From assembly GCF_036227605.1 (NCBI RefSeq), contig NZ_CP109487.1:2728001-2792000 (forward strand): 64,000 bases of DNA, written 5' to 3'. Position numbers and translations under genes: made by a program. Below, piece by piece: positions 9,179 through 17,807 of the stretch. The stretch's first letter is position 1; every line of letters begins with the position of its first letter. This DNA comes from Streptomyces sp. NBC_01439 (lineage in GTDB: Bacteria; Actinomycetota; Actinomycetes; Streptomycetales; Streptomycetaceae). The notes under the pieces are model-generated. The model was not told the origin of the DNA, ran no database searches, and was given only the letters and a program-made list of their open reading frames with translations.

Positions 9179-10801
9179 TCACCCGAGCGTCGTGGGCTGT
9201 TCCTCGACGAGTTCGGCCACCTTCGCCCCGTACGTCCGGAGCCAGCCCGCCACTTCGGTCTCGTTGAACCGGCCGGGGTCGAAGGCGAAGTTGAGCGAGA
9301 GCGAACCGTCCAGCCGGTCGAAGGCGACCACCTCCAGCTCGCGCAGGACCCGGCTGCGCGGCATCGGCAGCCCGTGCGGACGCTGCAGGCCGGCGTCCTG
9401 GAAGTCGATCTGGTGATAGCGCCTGCCGTGCGCAGCGCTCGGCTGCGGCTGGTTCTGGTAGATGAAGTGGATCGAGAAGACCTCGGCGAGCTGCTTTCCG
9501 GCGAACGGCTCGACCGATTCGATCAGGTCGGCGAAGGGGTACATCCGGTACTTCGCGAGGTCCCGCATCCGCTCGCTGATCAGCGCGTGCAGACCTTGGG
9601 CCGGACCGGCGCCGGTCAGCGAGATGCGCAGCGGCATCGGGCTGATGAACACGCCCAGGCAGGTGTCGTCCTCGCCGCCCTGGCGGCCTGCGGTCGACGT
9701 GCCGATCAGCAGGTCGTCCTTCCCGGTGACCTCGGAAAGGAACTGGGCGAACGCGGTGAGCAGGACGTTGTAGACGGTGACGCGCTGGTGCTGCGCGTAC
9801 GTGCGCACCGCGTCGGCCTGCCCCGGGGCGAGCAGCAGGTTCACGTACCGGCTGGAGTCGCCGGACCCGGCCGGCGAGCTCGGCGCCAGGGTCGCCGGGA
9901 GCCCCGTCGGGGCGCCGGCGCCGCGGAAGACGGAGCGCCAGTGGTCCCGCGCCTCCTCGATCCGGCCGTCCGCGACGTACGCGCGCTGCCGGGCGGCGAA
10001 CGCCTCGTACTGGGGGGCGGGCTCCAGTGTCGCGGGGTCCGTGCCCTGTTCCAGGGCGTGGTAGACGCGCTCCAGGTCCTCGAACAGGAGGGAGATCGAC
10101 CAGCCGTCGGTGGCGATGTGGTGCAGGTGACCGATGACGAGGTGCTCGGTCGGCGACAGGGTGAGCAGTTCCAGCTCGAAGGGCACCTCGGACTCGAGGT
10201 CGAAGAACCGCATCGACCGCTCGACGGCGGCGTGGACCGCAGCCCGCACCTCGGCCTCGCCCAGACCCTGCAGGTCCTGCGTGCGGGTCGGGGGACGCCA
10301 GTCGGTCAGGCTCCGCTGCAGGGGCGGGCTGCCCGGCTCGTAGACGCTGCGCAGCACGGCGTGGCGGCGGCTCAGCTCCGTCAGTGCGGCCTCGAAGAGT
10401 CGGTGGTCGAGCTCGCCGGTCACCTCGAAGAACAGGTCGACGTTGCCCAGTTGTTCCTTCGCGAGGCCGAACCAGCGCTCCTGGAGGCGGGAGGTGACGC
10501 TCACTGCGCCGCCGGTCCGCGCCGCGGGTGCCTCCTGTTCCCCTGCCGGCTCCTGCTGCTGCTCCTGCTCCGTACCGCCGCCGTGTTCAGCCTGGACCAG
10601 CACTCGGAATGCCCCGAAGTCCTCGGCCTCGAACAGCATGTGCGGAGCGAGCGAAGTGCCGAGCGCCGCATTGAGCTGGGAAATCAGGAGGATGGCGGAT
10701 ATGGAATCTCCGCCCGCCTCGAAGAAGTTGGTGTCGTCGTCCACTTCGCAGCCGAGCATCGTGGCCCAGCCGTCGCGTACGACCTTTTCGATCTGATCCA
10801 C
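9179..10801 (-). CDS. NRPS PCP-C didomain protein without adenylation domain
   Basis: About 540 residues. A carrier domain occupies residues 1-75 with the phosphopantetheine serine in FFEAGGDSISA. After an E/Q/P-rich linker a complete condensation domain follows, with HHIATDGWS around residue 230. There is no adenylation domain, so its carrier must be charged in trans; the free-standing adenylation protein at 21520-23772 is the obvious candidate. In assembly order it receives the chain from the condensation domain at the end of the A-PCP-C protein and passes it to the A-PCP-E-R protein. The GTG at 10801 lies 10 nt after the upstream TAG, with GGTGGG as a possible Shine-Dalgarno; a GTG three codons earlier is possible. 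Confidence 0.9.
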   Translation of the reverse strand: MDQIEKVVRDGWATMLGCEVDDDTNFFEAGGDSISAILLISQLNAALGTSLAPHMLFEAEDFGAFRVLVQAEHGGGTEQEQQQEPAGEQEAPAARTGGAVSVTSRLQERWFGLAKEQLGNVDLFFEVTGELDHRLFEAALTELSRRHAVLRSVYEPGSPPLQRSLTDWRPPTRTQDLQGLGEAEVRAAVHAAVERSMRFFDLESEVPFELELLTLSPTEHLVIGHLHHIATDGWSISLLFEDLERVYHALEQGTDPATLEPAPQYEAFAARQRAYVADGRIEEARDHWRSVFRGAGAPTGLPATLAPSSPAGSGDSSRYVNLLLAPGQADAVRTYAQHQRVTVYNVLLTAFAQFLSEVTGKDDLLIGTSTAGRQGGEDDTCLGVFISPMPLRISLTGAGPAQGLHALISERMRDLAKYRMYPFADLIESVEPFAGKQLAEVFSIHFIYQNQPQPSAAHGRRYHQIDFQDAGLQRPHGLPMPRSRVLRELEVVAFDRLDGSLSLNFAFDPGRFNETEVAGWLRTYGAKVAELVEEQPTTLG

Positions 10802-10811
10802 TGTTCCCACC

Positions 10812-13800
10812 CTAGAATTCGTTCTTGGCGTTTTGGCCGGCGTCGCTTTCCTCACCGCACATGCGGGTCAGCGCCGCCAGGAATTCCCGGCCGAACCGGC
10901 GCACCGTGCTCTCCTCGAAGAGGGCCGTCGCGTATTCGATCCGGCAGTCGTAGTCGTCGTCCGACTCGTCCAGGTAGAGCGTCAGGTCGAGCTTGGAGAC
11001 CCGGCTCTCGACGTGCAGGGGCGTGACGTCCGTGCCCAGCAGGGAGAACGCGGCGCCGTGCGCCTCGTCGTAGGCGAGCATCAGCTGCGGGGGCCGGCCG
11101 CCGACCTCGACCCGCGTGACGCTCGGCGCCTCGTACGCCCGCTCCAGGGCGCCCCGGATCCCGTCGAGCAGCTCCGGTGCGCGGGCGCCCTGCTCGATCT
11201 CCACGTGCAGCGCGACCGTCCGCATGAAGCAGCCCAGGACGTCGTCGGACACCTCGTCACCGCGGTTGGCGACGGGAATGGACACGGCGAAGCGGCGTTG
11301 GTCCGTCCAGGAGGCGACGACGTCCGCGAAGGCCGCGCAGCACAGCGTGAACGGGGTCGTCCGCAGCCGTCGTGCCCGGCCCCGGACGCGTACGGCCAGA
11401 TCGTCCGGTACGTCGACGCGGAGCGTGGCGCCGTGGCCGTCCGCCCGCTTGGGCCTCGGGTGGTCCGTGGGCAGTTGGGCGGTCGGGTACCGGTGCGGGG
11501 GCGGGGCGTGCGTGGCGGGTTCCGGCGCCGCCACCGGGGTCCGGCTCACGGCGGCGTGGGGCGCCGCGCCCTGCGAGCGGGCCGCGTACGCCGTGCTCAA
11601 CGAGGCGAGCAGCGGGCGCAGGGACTGTCCGTCACAGACGGTGTGGTGGACCGTGAGGCTCAGTACGTGACCGGTGTCGCCGACGTCGAGGAGGAGGGCC
11701 CGCAACAGCGGTCCGCTCGCCAGGTCGAAGGGCCGGGCGCCCTCGTCGCCGAGGTGGCCCGGGACGAGTTCCTCGTCCGTCTGGACAGTGGCCAGCTCTA
11801 CGCGGCTGAGGGCCGGTCGGGTCTCGGTGAGTCGCAGCGCACCGTTCTTGTGCTCGAACCCGATGCGCAGGGCCCGGTGTGCGGCGACCACGTCGTGGAG
11901 CGCGCGGGCCAGGGCTTCGACGTCCAGTGCGCCCCGGATCCGGAACGCCAGCTGGATGTTGTAGAGCCCCGGTGCCGGGGTGCACTTCTCGTGCAGCCAC
12001 ATGGCGGCCTGGGTCTCGGAGGCCAGGTCGACACCGACGCCGCCGGTGGTGGTCGGCGCCTGCTCCGTTGCATCCGGTGCATCCGGCTCGGCGGCCGCCC
12101 GGTCCACGGCGCGCGCCAGCGACTCGACGGTGACGGCGCGTGCGAAGTCCGCTCGCCGCAGCCGTACGCCGTACGCGGCGTTCACCCGGGCGATCACCCG
12201 CATCAACGCGAGGGAGTGGCCTCCTCGTTCGTAGAAGTCGTCCAGGACGCCGAAGTCGCGCTCGCGCAGGACCTCGCGCCAGATCCGCTCGACCGTCTTC
12301 TCGACCTCGTCGCGCGGGGCCACCGCACCGGATCGGGTGCCGGGCCGGGCCGGCTCGGGCAGCAGTCCGTGGTCGGTCTTGCCGCTGGCGGTGCGGGGGA
12401 ACTCCGCCAGGACCGTGAACGTCGAGGGCAGGGCGTGCGAGGGCAGGTCCCGCAGCATCCGGGCGCGCAGCTCGCCCGCGTCGGGCGGTGTGCCGGGCGT
12501 TTCGGGCACCACGTACGCGGCCAGCTCGCTCTCGCCCGCGCGCACCCACACCCGTACGGCGGCATCCCGTACCCCGGCGCACTCCTTGAGTACGGCCTCC
12601 ACGCCCTCGGGCTCGACGCGGAAGCCGCGGATCTTGACCTGGCGGTCGCGCCGGCCCAGGTGGTGCAGGGTGCCGTCCGGGTCGAGGCGTGCGAGGTCGC
12701 CGGTGCGGAAGACGGTGGTGCCCGTGGCCGGATGGCCGGGCAGGAAGCGGTCGGCGGTCAGCTCGGGTGCGTTCGCATATCCGTTGGCCAAGGACGGTCC
12801 GGCCAGCAGGAGTTCACCGGCCACTCCGTCGGGCACGGGCCTCAGGTCCTCGTCGACGACGAGGACGCGGGTGCCGCGGATCGGGCGCCCGATCGGTACG
12901 CGTGCCTCGCCCGCGGCGTCTTCGTCGGTGAGCAGGTCCCGGGTGTCGTACGTCGTCACGTCGGCGGACGACTCGGTCAGTCCGTACTGGTTCAGCAGCG
13001 TCCGTCCGGGCAGGGCCGTGCGGAACAGCTGCGCGAGGTCCCGGTCGAGGGTCTCCCCGCTGCACGTCCAGATCTCCAGGACGGGCAGGCGTGCGCCCAG
13101 GTCCGGAAAGCTGGTGAGCAGCGCCCGCAGTAGCGACGGCACCAGGCAGATCCGGGTGACCCGGTGCTCGGCCAGGAGTTGGACGAGCAGGTCCAGGTCG
13201 AGCGAGGCGTGGGCGGGCGGCAGGACCACGGGGATGCCCTGCGCGAGCGAACCCCAGACCTCCCAGAGGGAGTCGACGACCGACGGCGCCGTGTTCTGGA
13301 CCGAGACGTCGCTGCTGGCGAACGGCTGGGCCTCCCACATCCAGGTGCACCGGTTGAGGGTCGCGCCGTGCGAGCCGACGACGCCCTTGGGGCGCCCCGT
13401 CGACCCCGACGTGTACAGCACCCATGCCGGGTCCTGGGGGGCCAGCGGCACGGAGGTGAAGGCCTCGGCGCCCGCCGTCCCTCCCCCGACGCCGTCCGCC
13501 GGGCGCCGCCCGTCGCCGACGAGGCACCACGGCCGTCCCGTCGCGCGCCCGGCCGCCTCGTCGGCGGTGACCACCGCCTTGACGTCGCTGTTGTCCAGGA
13601 CGAAGGCCCGGTGGTGTTCCGGAGCGGCGGGGTCGACCGGGGTGTATGCGGCCCCAGTCTTCCACGCGGCGAAGGCGGCGACGACGAACTCGGGCGAGCG
13701 CGGCAGCAGCAGCCCCACCACGTCGCCGGGGCCGACGCCCTGCGCGGCCAGGTCGCGGGCGAGTCGGCCCGCCACCCGGTCCAACTGCCCGAGCGTCAGC

Positions 13801-13895
13801 CAGCCGGCGTCGTTCCGGCCCACCGCGAGCACGTCGGGGCTCGTGCGCGCGCGCTGTTCGACGAGATCCCGCAGCAGTGCGGCAGTCTCGCTCAT
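10812..13895 (-). CDS. Nonribosomal peptide synthetase, A-PCP-C
   Basis: Probable starter protein, 1,027 residues: adenylation (1-520; LYTSGSTGRPKG near 162, YGLTESS, FRTGDLA, ASGKTD), PCP (near 560; ERGGHSLALM) and condensation (about 640-1010; HHTVCDG near 750). By comparison with the GrsA pocket I read the specificity residues as V-D-W-C-T-S-Q-A-D-K. The VDW start with S and ADK resembles beta-alanine-type pockets rather than alpha-amino acid pockets, so a beta-amino acid is a reasonable guess. The C-terminal condensation domain presumably joins this residue to the one on the next protein's PCP. ATG start has GAGG seven bases upstream. No N-terminal condensation domain, so it needs no upstream acyl donor. 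Confidence 0.92.
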   Translation of the reverse strand: MSETAALLRDLVEQRARTSPDVLAVGRNDAGWLTLGQLDRVAGRLARDLAAQGVGPGDVVGLLLPRSPEFVVAAFAAWKTGAAYTPVDPAAPEHHRAFVLDNSDVKAVVTADEAAGRATGRPWCLVGDGRRPADGVGGGTAGAEAFTSVPLAPQDPAWVLYTSGSTGRPKGVVGSHGATLNRCTWMWEAQPFASSDVSVQNTAPSVVDSLWEVWGSLAQGIPVVLPPAHASLDLDLLVQLLAEHRVTRICLVPSLLRALLTSFPDLGARLPVLEIWTCSGETLDRDLAQLFRTALPGRTLLNQYGLTESSADVTTYDTRDLLTDEDAAGEARVPIGRPIRGTRVLVVDEDLRPVPDGVAGELLLAGPSLANGYANAPELTADRFLPGHPATGTTVFRTGDLARLDPDGTLHHLGRRDRQVKIRGFRVEPEGVEAVLKECAGVRDAAVRVWVRAGESELAAYVVPETPGTPPDAGELRARMLRDLPSHALPSTFTVLAEFPRTASGKTDHGLLPEPARPGTRSGAVAPRDEVEKTVERIWREVLRERDFGVLDDFYERGGHSLALMRVIARVNAAYGVRLRRADFARAVTVESLARAVDRAAAEPDAPDATEQAPTTTGGVGVDLASETQAAMWLHEKCTPAPGLYNIQLAFRIRGALDVEALARALHDVVAAHRALRIGFEHKNGALRLTETRPALSRVELATVQTDEELVPGHLGDEGARPFDLASGPLLRALLLDVGDTGHVLSLTVHHTVCDGQSLRPLLASLSTAYAARSQGAAPHAAVSRTPVAAPEPATHAPPPHRYPTAQLPTDHPRPKRADGHGATLRVDVPDDLAVRVRGRARRLRTTPFTLCCAAFADVVASWTDQRRFAVSIPVANRGDEVSDDVLGCFMRTVALHVEIEQGARAPELLDGIRGALERAYEAPSVTRVEVGGRPPQLMLAYDEAHGAAFSLLGTDVTPLHVESRVSKLDLTLYLDESDDDYDCRIEYATALFEESTVRRFGREFLAALTRMCGEESDAGQNAKNEF

Positions 13896-13950
13896 GACTC
13901 AACCTCATTCCCGGCTTCGTGTCGGTTCGTCGGACGGGCCGCGGGCCCGG

Positions 13951-15213
13951 TCAGCCGGAGTCGGCGACCTTGGTGACCAGAAGGGCGATCCGCCGTGCGT
14001 ACTCGTCGAGTTCGCTGACCGCCACGTACTCGCCGTCGGTGTGGGCGCCGTGGCTGTCCAGGCCGCCGGGGCCGCAGACCACCGTGTAGTCGGCCGCGTC
14101 CTGGCCCCAGATCGCGTCGCTGGTGAAGGCTTCGTCGAGCTGGTCGCCCGCGAGCCGCTCCAGGCCGCACTCCGCGAGCAGTGCCTCGTACTCCGACGAC
14201 CGGTTGCGCAACGACGGCAGGCCCTGCTTGAGCCACCGCCAGTGCAGTGCGTCGCCGAGATCGGCGGCCCACTCGCGGGCGAACCGGCTCGGTCCGTACT
14301 CCGCCTTCACGCGCTCCACGGACGCGGCGAGGATCTCCTCCACCCGCTCGTGGACGACCTGGGCGTAACGCGTGTCGCAGTAGGCGAAGTTGACGAGCAG
14401 GCGCCCGCTTCCGTACACGCGGTTGTGCTGGAGGCCGGTGTGCAGACCGGCGACACAGCATTTGATGTCGCGGTTCTCCACCAGGTCCTTCAGACCGGAG
14501 GCGAGGTCCGTGGCGACGGCCGCGAGGACGAGCGTGGCGTTGGCGTTCTCGTACGGGAAGTCGTCCGTGCTGTCCGGAGCGTCCATCGTGACTTCGAGCG
14601 TCATCGTCGCGAACGACGTGTCGTGGACGAGCAGACCGGTCGGCTCGGCGAACACCAGCAACGATGCCTTGTCGCGCTTCGCCAGCGCCGGCTTGGTGCC
14701 GTAGCACCCCATCGCTCCGCCTTCTTCACCCGGTACGGAAAGAATGACCGTACGGACTTTTCCGGCGAGATCCGGATTCTGGCGGTATGCGTACGCTACA
14801 CCGCAGACAACGGCAATTCCAGCCCCTTTGTCGTCCACCGCGCCCCGCGCGTGAATGACGCCGTCCCGGAATTCGACCGGAAGGTGCGGGGATACCGTGT
14901 CGACGTGGAAATTGATGACGACCGTCTTCTCCGCGTCGGCGTCACCGATGCTCGCCGCGACGACCGGCTGGTCGCTCAGCCACCCCTCGGCACCGGCGTG
15001 TTCCCGCACCAGCACCGGGGTGTGCGGGTCCGCGAGCAGCGCCGTGACGTCGGCGGTCTCCCAGGACACCTCGAATCCCCGGTCCCGGGTGAATTCCGCG
15101 AACATCTCCTGCGCCCGCCGCGTCCCGGCCGGGTCGCCGCCCTCCAGCGGGCTCACGCTGTCGGTTTCGAGAAACCGCAGGAGGAACTCGATCGCATCAT
15201 TGTCCATCATCAT
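13951..15213 (-). CDS. M20-family metallopeptidase/amidohydrolase (ArgE/DapE type)
   Basis: About 420 residues with the M20 metal-binding signatures: NFHVDTV (H-x-D), VDDKGAG (bridging aspartate) and VPGEEGG (general-base and metal glutamates). These enzymes hydrolyse amide or N-acyl bonds with two zinc or cobalt ions in the cytoplasm. Within this operon it may trim a protecting or leader amino acid from the peptide, or hydrolyse an acylated intermediate made by one of the ATP-grasp ligases. Three ATGs in a row are possible starts; the first (15213) overlaps the upstream stop as ATGA and is nine bases from GAAGG. The frame is open further upstream but that DNA codes for the TIM-barrel protein. 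Confidence 0.9.
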   Translation of the reverse strand: MMMDNDAIEFLLRFLETDSVSPLEGGDPAGTRRAQEMFAEFTRDRGFEVSWETADVTALLADPHTPVLVREHAGAEGWLSDQPVVAASIGDADAEKTVVINFHVDTVSPHLPVEFRDGVIHARGAVDDKGAGIAVVCGVAYAYRQNPDLAGKVRTVILSVPGEEGGAMGCYGTKPALAKRDKASLLVFAEPTGLLVHDTSFATMTLEVTMDAPDSTDDFPYENANATLVLAAVATDLASGLKDLVENRDIKCCVAGLHTGLQHNRVYGSGRLLVNFAYCDTRYAQVVHERVEEILAASVERVKAEYGPSRFAREWAADLGDALHWRWLKQGLPSLRNRSSEYEALLAECGLERLAGDQLDEAFTSDAIWGQDAADYTVVCGPGGLDSHGAHTDGEYVAVSELDEYARRIALLVTKVADSG

Positions 15214-16043
15214 CCGGTCAAACCTTCTATGCATGCGGCGACGCTCTTGTACAGCGCTTCGCCGTCCTCGCACTGAATTCCCAGGTGCGGCTGCACCAGG
15301 AGGTGCGGTTCCAGGCTCAGCGTCATTTCGGGGTATTCGCTCAGGACGAGTGCCAGCGTGTCCGCGACGCGGGCCCTCCCTTCGCCGGGCAGGCAGGGCA
15401 CGGCCTCCCCCTCGCGCAGTCGCGCGTCCTTGATGTGTACGTGCCGCACGTACGGGAGGACCGCCCCGGCCATCTCGACGGAGTCGTAGCCGTACCAGAC
15501 GCCGTTTCCGGTATCCATGAGGAAGGCGAGGTGCTCGTCGCCGGCCTCCCGCATGAACAGCTCCGCCGAAGCCGCGTCCCGGCCGCCCCAGCCGACGCAG
15601 TTCTCGTGCAGGAGACGGCGGTCGTAGGCCTTGGCCAGGTCCCGCAGGGCGAGCAGGCGGCGCACCGATTCGGCCTGCCACGCCTCGTCGGTCAGCTCCG
15701 CCCGTCCGTACGACATCACGCGCACCGATGGCGTCCCGAAGAGACAGGCCAGCTCCAACCAGCGTTCGGCCGTCGCCAGGTCCTCCTCCAACGTGGTGGC
15801 GGCGATGCTCCCGGCGCCGACCGGGCTGTCCAGGGCGACGACCGAGAGTCCGGCGTCCGCCAGGGAGCGGGCCATGTCTTCGGTCTCGGGCCACGCGTAC
15901 GCGCCCAACGAGCGGCCGGCGACCGAGCGGAGCTCGATGCTCTTCAGTCCCAGGGCCTCGGTGTTGGCGATCTGCTGCTCCCAGGTGAAGCCGCACTCGT
16001 CGCCGATGACGGACAGCCGGTCGCGCCACCCTTCGTTCAGCAC
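15210..16043 (-). CDS. Sugar phosphate isomerase/epimerase-like TIM-barrel protein
   Basis: 277 residues of the AP-endonuclease-2/xylose-isomerase-like TIM-barrel family. Recognisable pieces are an N-terminal SVIGDECGFTWEQQ, GLKSIELRSV (first strand with E), LLHENCVGWGG, FLMDTGNGVWYG and VRHVHIKDAR, the E/D/H residues that usually bind a divalent metal. Relatives isomerise or dehydrate keto sugars and inososes, often beside Gfo/Idh oxidoreductases, as here. It probably acts on the 3-keto or amino sugar acid made by neighbouring enzymes. GTG start at 16043 overlaps the upstream stop by 7 nt, and its own stop overlaps the M20 start, so translation is coupled on both sides. Confidence 0.86.
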   Translation of the reverse strand: MLNEGWRDRLSVIGDECGFTWEQQIANTEALGLKSIELRSVAGRSLGAYAWPETEDMARSLADAGLSVVALDSPVGAGSIAATTLEEDLATAERWLELACLFGTPSVRVMSYGRAELTDEAWQAESVRRLLALRDLAKAYDRRLLHENCVGWGGRDAASAELFMREAGDEHLAFLMDTGNGVWYGYDSVEMAGAVLPYVRHVHIKDARLREGEAVPCLPGEGRARVADTLALVLSEYPEMTLSLEPHLLVQPHLGIQCEDGEALYKSVAACIEGLTG

Positions 16044-16759
16044 GCCGTGCCCTCCGCGCCGTCGTCGACCTCGGCTGCGATCCGGTCGAGCAGCAACCGG
16101 GCCTGCACCTCGTCCATGCGGTTGTTGAAGCCGACCTGGGCATGCAGATAGGTACCCAGACCGTCGCGCCCGTGGTTGCGCAGCACGCGCAGACGCCGGG
16201 CGGTCTCCTCCGAGCAGGCGACGATGCCGAAGTCACCGGCTCCGTACCCGTAGTCGCGGGCGGCGTGGACGACCACCGCGTCCGCCGCGGCGACCCGTCG
16301 GGCGACCCGCTCCTGGCGTACGAGCGAGGCGAACTCCCCGATGCCCACGACCTCGGCGGTACCGACCGCGCCCGGGCACTGCGCAGCTTCTGCGGGCACC
16401 GTCAGGTCCCTCACCAAGAGGGATCCTTGAACCGGAACCCCATCGGCCCACAGTGCGCTCGCCTGCTGCACGAGACGGCCCTCGCCCTCGACGACGGCGC
16501 GCACCGCGGCACCGGCGTCCGACGCCACGGTCAGCGGTGCTCCCGCGAACCCGGCCCGGCGCACCAGCATCAGGCCCACCGGTCCGCTGCTCACGCAGAC
16601 CGCGCTCTTGCCCGTGACCCCGCTGACGTACTCTTCCAGCGCCCGCACCTGCGGGCCGACGATGAACGACTCGTCGCGCACGGCGGCGTCCATGTACAAC
16701 AGGACCGTGCGGGCCAGGTCACGCCCCGCGGTAGAAGTCGACGATGCTGTCGCAGACAT
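16037..16759 (-). CDS. Shortened DegT/StrS aminotransferase-like protein lacking the PLP lysine
   Basis: 240 residues, against roughly 360-400 for normal DegT/DnrJ/EryC1/StrS enzymes. The N-terminus (DESFIVGPQVRALEEYVSGV, then KSAVCVSSGPVGLMLV) and the later RNHGRDGLGTYLHAQVGFNN, RMDEVQARLL match the family. The large-domain middle is shortened. Where the neighbouring DegT protein has FFPSKTIGALGD with the Schiff-base lysine, this protein reads HAARDYGYGAGDFG, with aspartate at the lysine position; the PLP-binding IED strand is also missing. It is therefore unlikely to transaminate on its own and may be a partner subunit or a binding protein. ATG start with GGAGG seven bases upstream; it overlaps the active DegT gene by 41 nt. 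Confidence 0.8.
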   Translation of the reverse strand: MSATASSTSTAGRDLARTVLLYMDAAVRDESFIVGPQVRALEEYVSGVTGKSAVCVSSGPVGLMLVRRAGFAGAPLTVASDAGAAVRAVVEGEGRLVQQASALWADGVPVQGSLLVRDLTVPAEAAQCPGAVGTAEVVGIGEFASLVRQERVARRVAAADAVVVHAARDYGYGAGDFGIVACSEETARRLRVLRNHGRDGLGTYLHAQVGFNNRMDEVQARLLLDRIAAEVDDGAEGTAC

Positions 16760-17807
16760 GTGCTGCCTCCTCTTCCAAGAGATCCGAATACAGCGGCAGG
16801 GCCAACACGCGGGTGGACGCGGCCTCGGCGACCGGCACGGGCTGCGCGCAGTCCGCGACGTCCGCCAGGCACTCCTGCCGGGACAGCGGCAGCGGGTAGA
16901 AGATCTCCGTCGTGATGCCACGGGCCTTCAGATGGGCCTGCAGCTCGTCGCGGCGGTCGAACTCGCCGACGTAGACGTAGCCGACGTCCTCGGGCGACAG
17001 CTGCGGCAGCTGCCGTACGCCCTCCGTGTCGCGCAGCCGCCCGTCGTAATAGGCGAACAGCTCCCGGCGCTTGTCCTTGAAGGCGTCGAGGAGCGGCAGG
17101 CAGGCCTGGACGACGGCCGCCTGGATCTCGTCGCACCCGTACACGCTCGCCGATCCGTCGAGCCGCCCCAAGATGGCGTCGAATTGCTCGAGTTGGGCCG
17201 GGTCCGTGGCGATGACCGCCCCGGCGTCGCCGAGCGCGCCGATCGTCTTGCTGGGGAAGAAGGAGAGCACTCCGCCGCGCGCGGCCGTGCCCGCCACGCG
17301 CCCGGCCCGGCTCATGCCGATGCCCTGCGCGCTGTCCTCGATGAGGAGCAGCCCGCGGTCCTCGCAGAGGAGGCCGAGGCGCTCCATGTCCGCCATGGTC
17401 GTGAACAGGTGGACGGCGAGTACGGCCTTGGTGCGCTCGGTGACCGCCTTTTCGACGGCCTCCGCGGACACCGTGTAGGAGTCCGGGCGGATGTCCACGA
17501 TGACGGGGCGCGCGCCGACGTGGATCACCGCGGCGACCGACGCGAAGAAGGTGTACGCCGGGACGATCACCTCGTCGCCGGGGCCGATGCCCTGCTGTCG
17601 GAGCAGTACGAGCAGCGCGTCCGAGCCGCTGGCGGTCATGCGGACCCCTGCGCAGCCGAGCCGCCGGGCCAGCTCCTCCTCGACCTCGCGCACCAGGACG
17701 CCGTCGACGGGGAGGCCCTCGTCGATGCTCCGGGCGATGTTCGTCTCGACGCTCCCGCGCACCTGCTGCCAGGTCGTCGAGTTCCTGAAGAACGGTACGT
17801 TCGTCAC
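16719..17807 (-). CDS. DegT/DnrJ/EryC1/StrS-family PLP aminotransferase
   Basis: 362 residues, a normal length. GSDALLVLLRQQGIGPGDEV and VPAYTFFASVAAV form the substrate/PLP phosphate region, LLLIEDSAQG holds the aspartate that pairs with the pyridine nitrogen, and SFFPSKTIGALGD carries the internal aldimine lysine. These enzymes transfer an amino group, usually from glutamate, to keto sugars or ketocyclitols. Next to a Gfo/Idh dehydrogenase the likely step is amination of a 3-keto sugar or uronic acid. GTG start at 17807 overlaps the Gfo/Idh stop as GTGA; the frame is open far upstream but without family similarity. It is followed by the lysine-less paralogue. Confidence 0.92.
   Translation of the reverse strand: MTNVPFFRNSTTWQQVRGSVETNIARSIDEGLPVDGVLVREVEEELARRLGCAGVRMTASGSDALLVLLRQQGIGPGDEVIVPAYTFFASVAAVIHVGARPVIVDIRPDSYTVSAEAVEKAVTERTKAVLAVHLFTTMADMERLGLLCEDRGLLLIEDSAQGIGMSRAGRVAGTAARGGVLSFFPSKTIGALGDAGAVIATDPAQLEQFDAILGRLDGSASVYGCDEIQAAVVQACLPLLDAFKDKRRELFAYYDGRLRDTEGVRQLPQLSPEDVGYVYVGEFDRRDELQAHLKARGITTEIFYPLPLSRQECLADVADCAQPVPVAEAASTRVLALPLYSDLLEEEAAHVCDSIVDFYRGA

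Noticed and set aside
12337..15276. Long plus-strand open frame spanning two minus-strand genes
   Set aside because: It crosses the NRPS-M20 gene boundary and opposes two genes with clear motifs; Ser/Arg/Thr-rich product.
13951..16236. M20 protein as a 761-residue fusion with an upstream part
   Set aside because: The upstream part is the TIM-barrel gene read in another frame; the ATGA overlap at 15213 gives a normal 420-residue enzyme.
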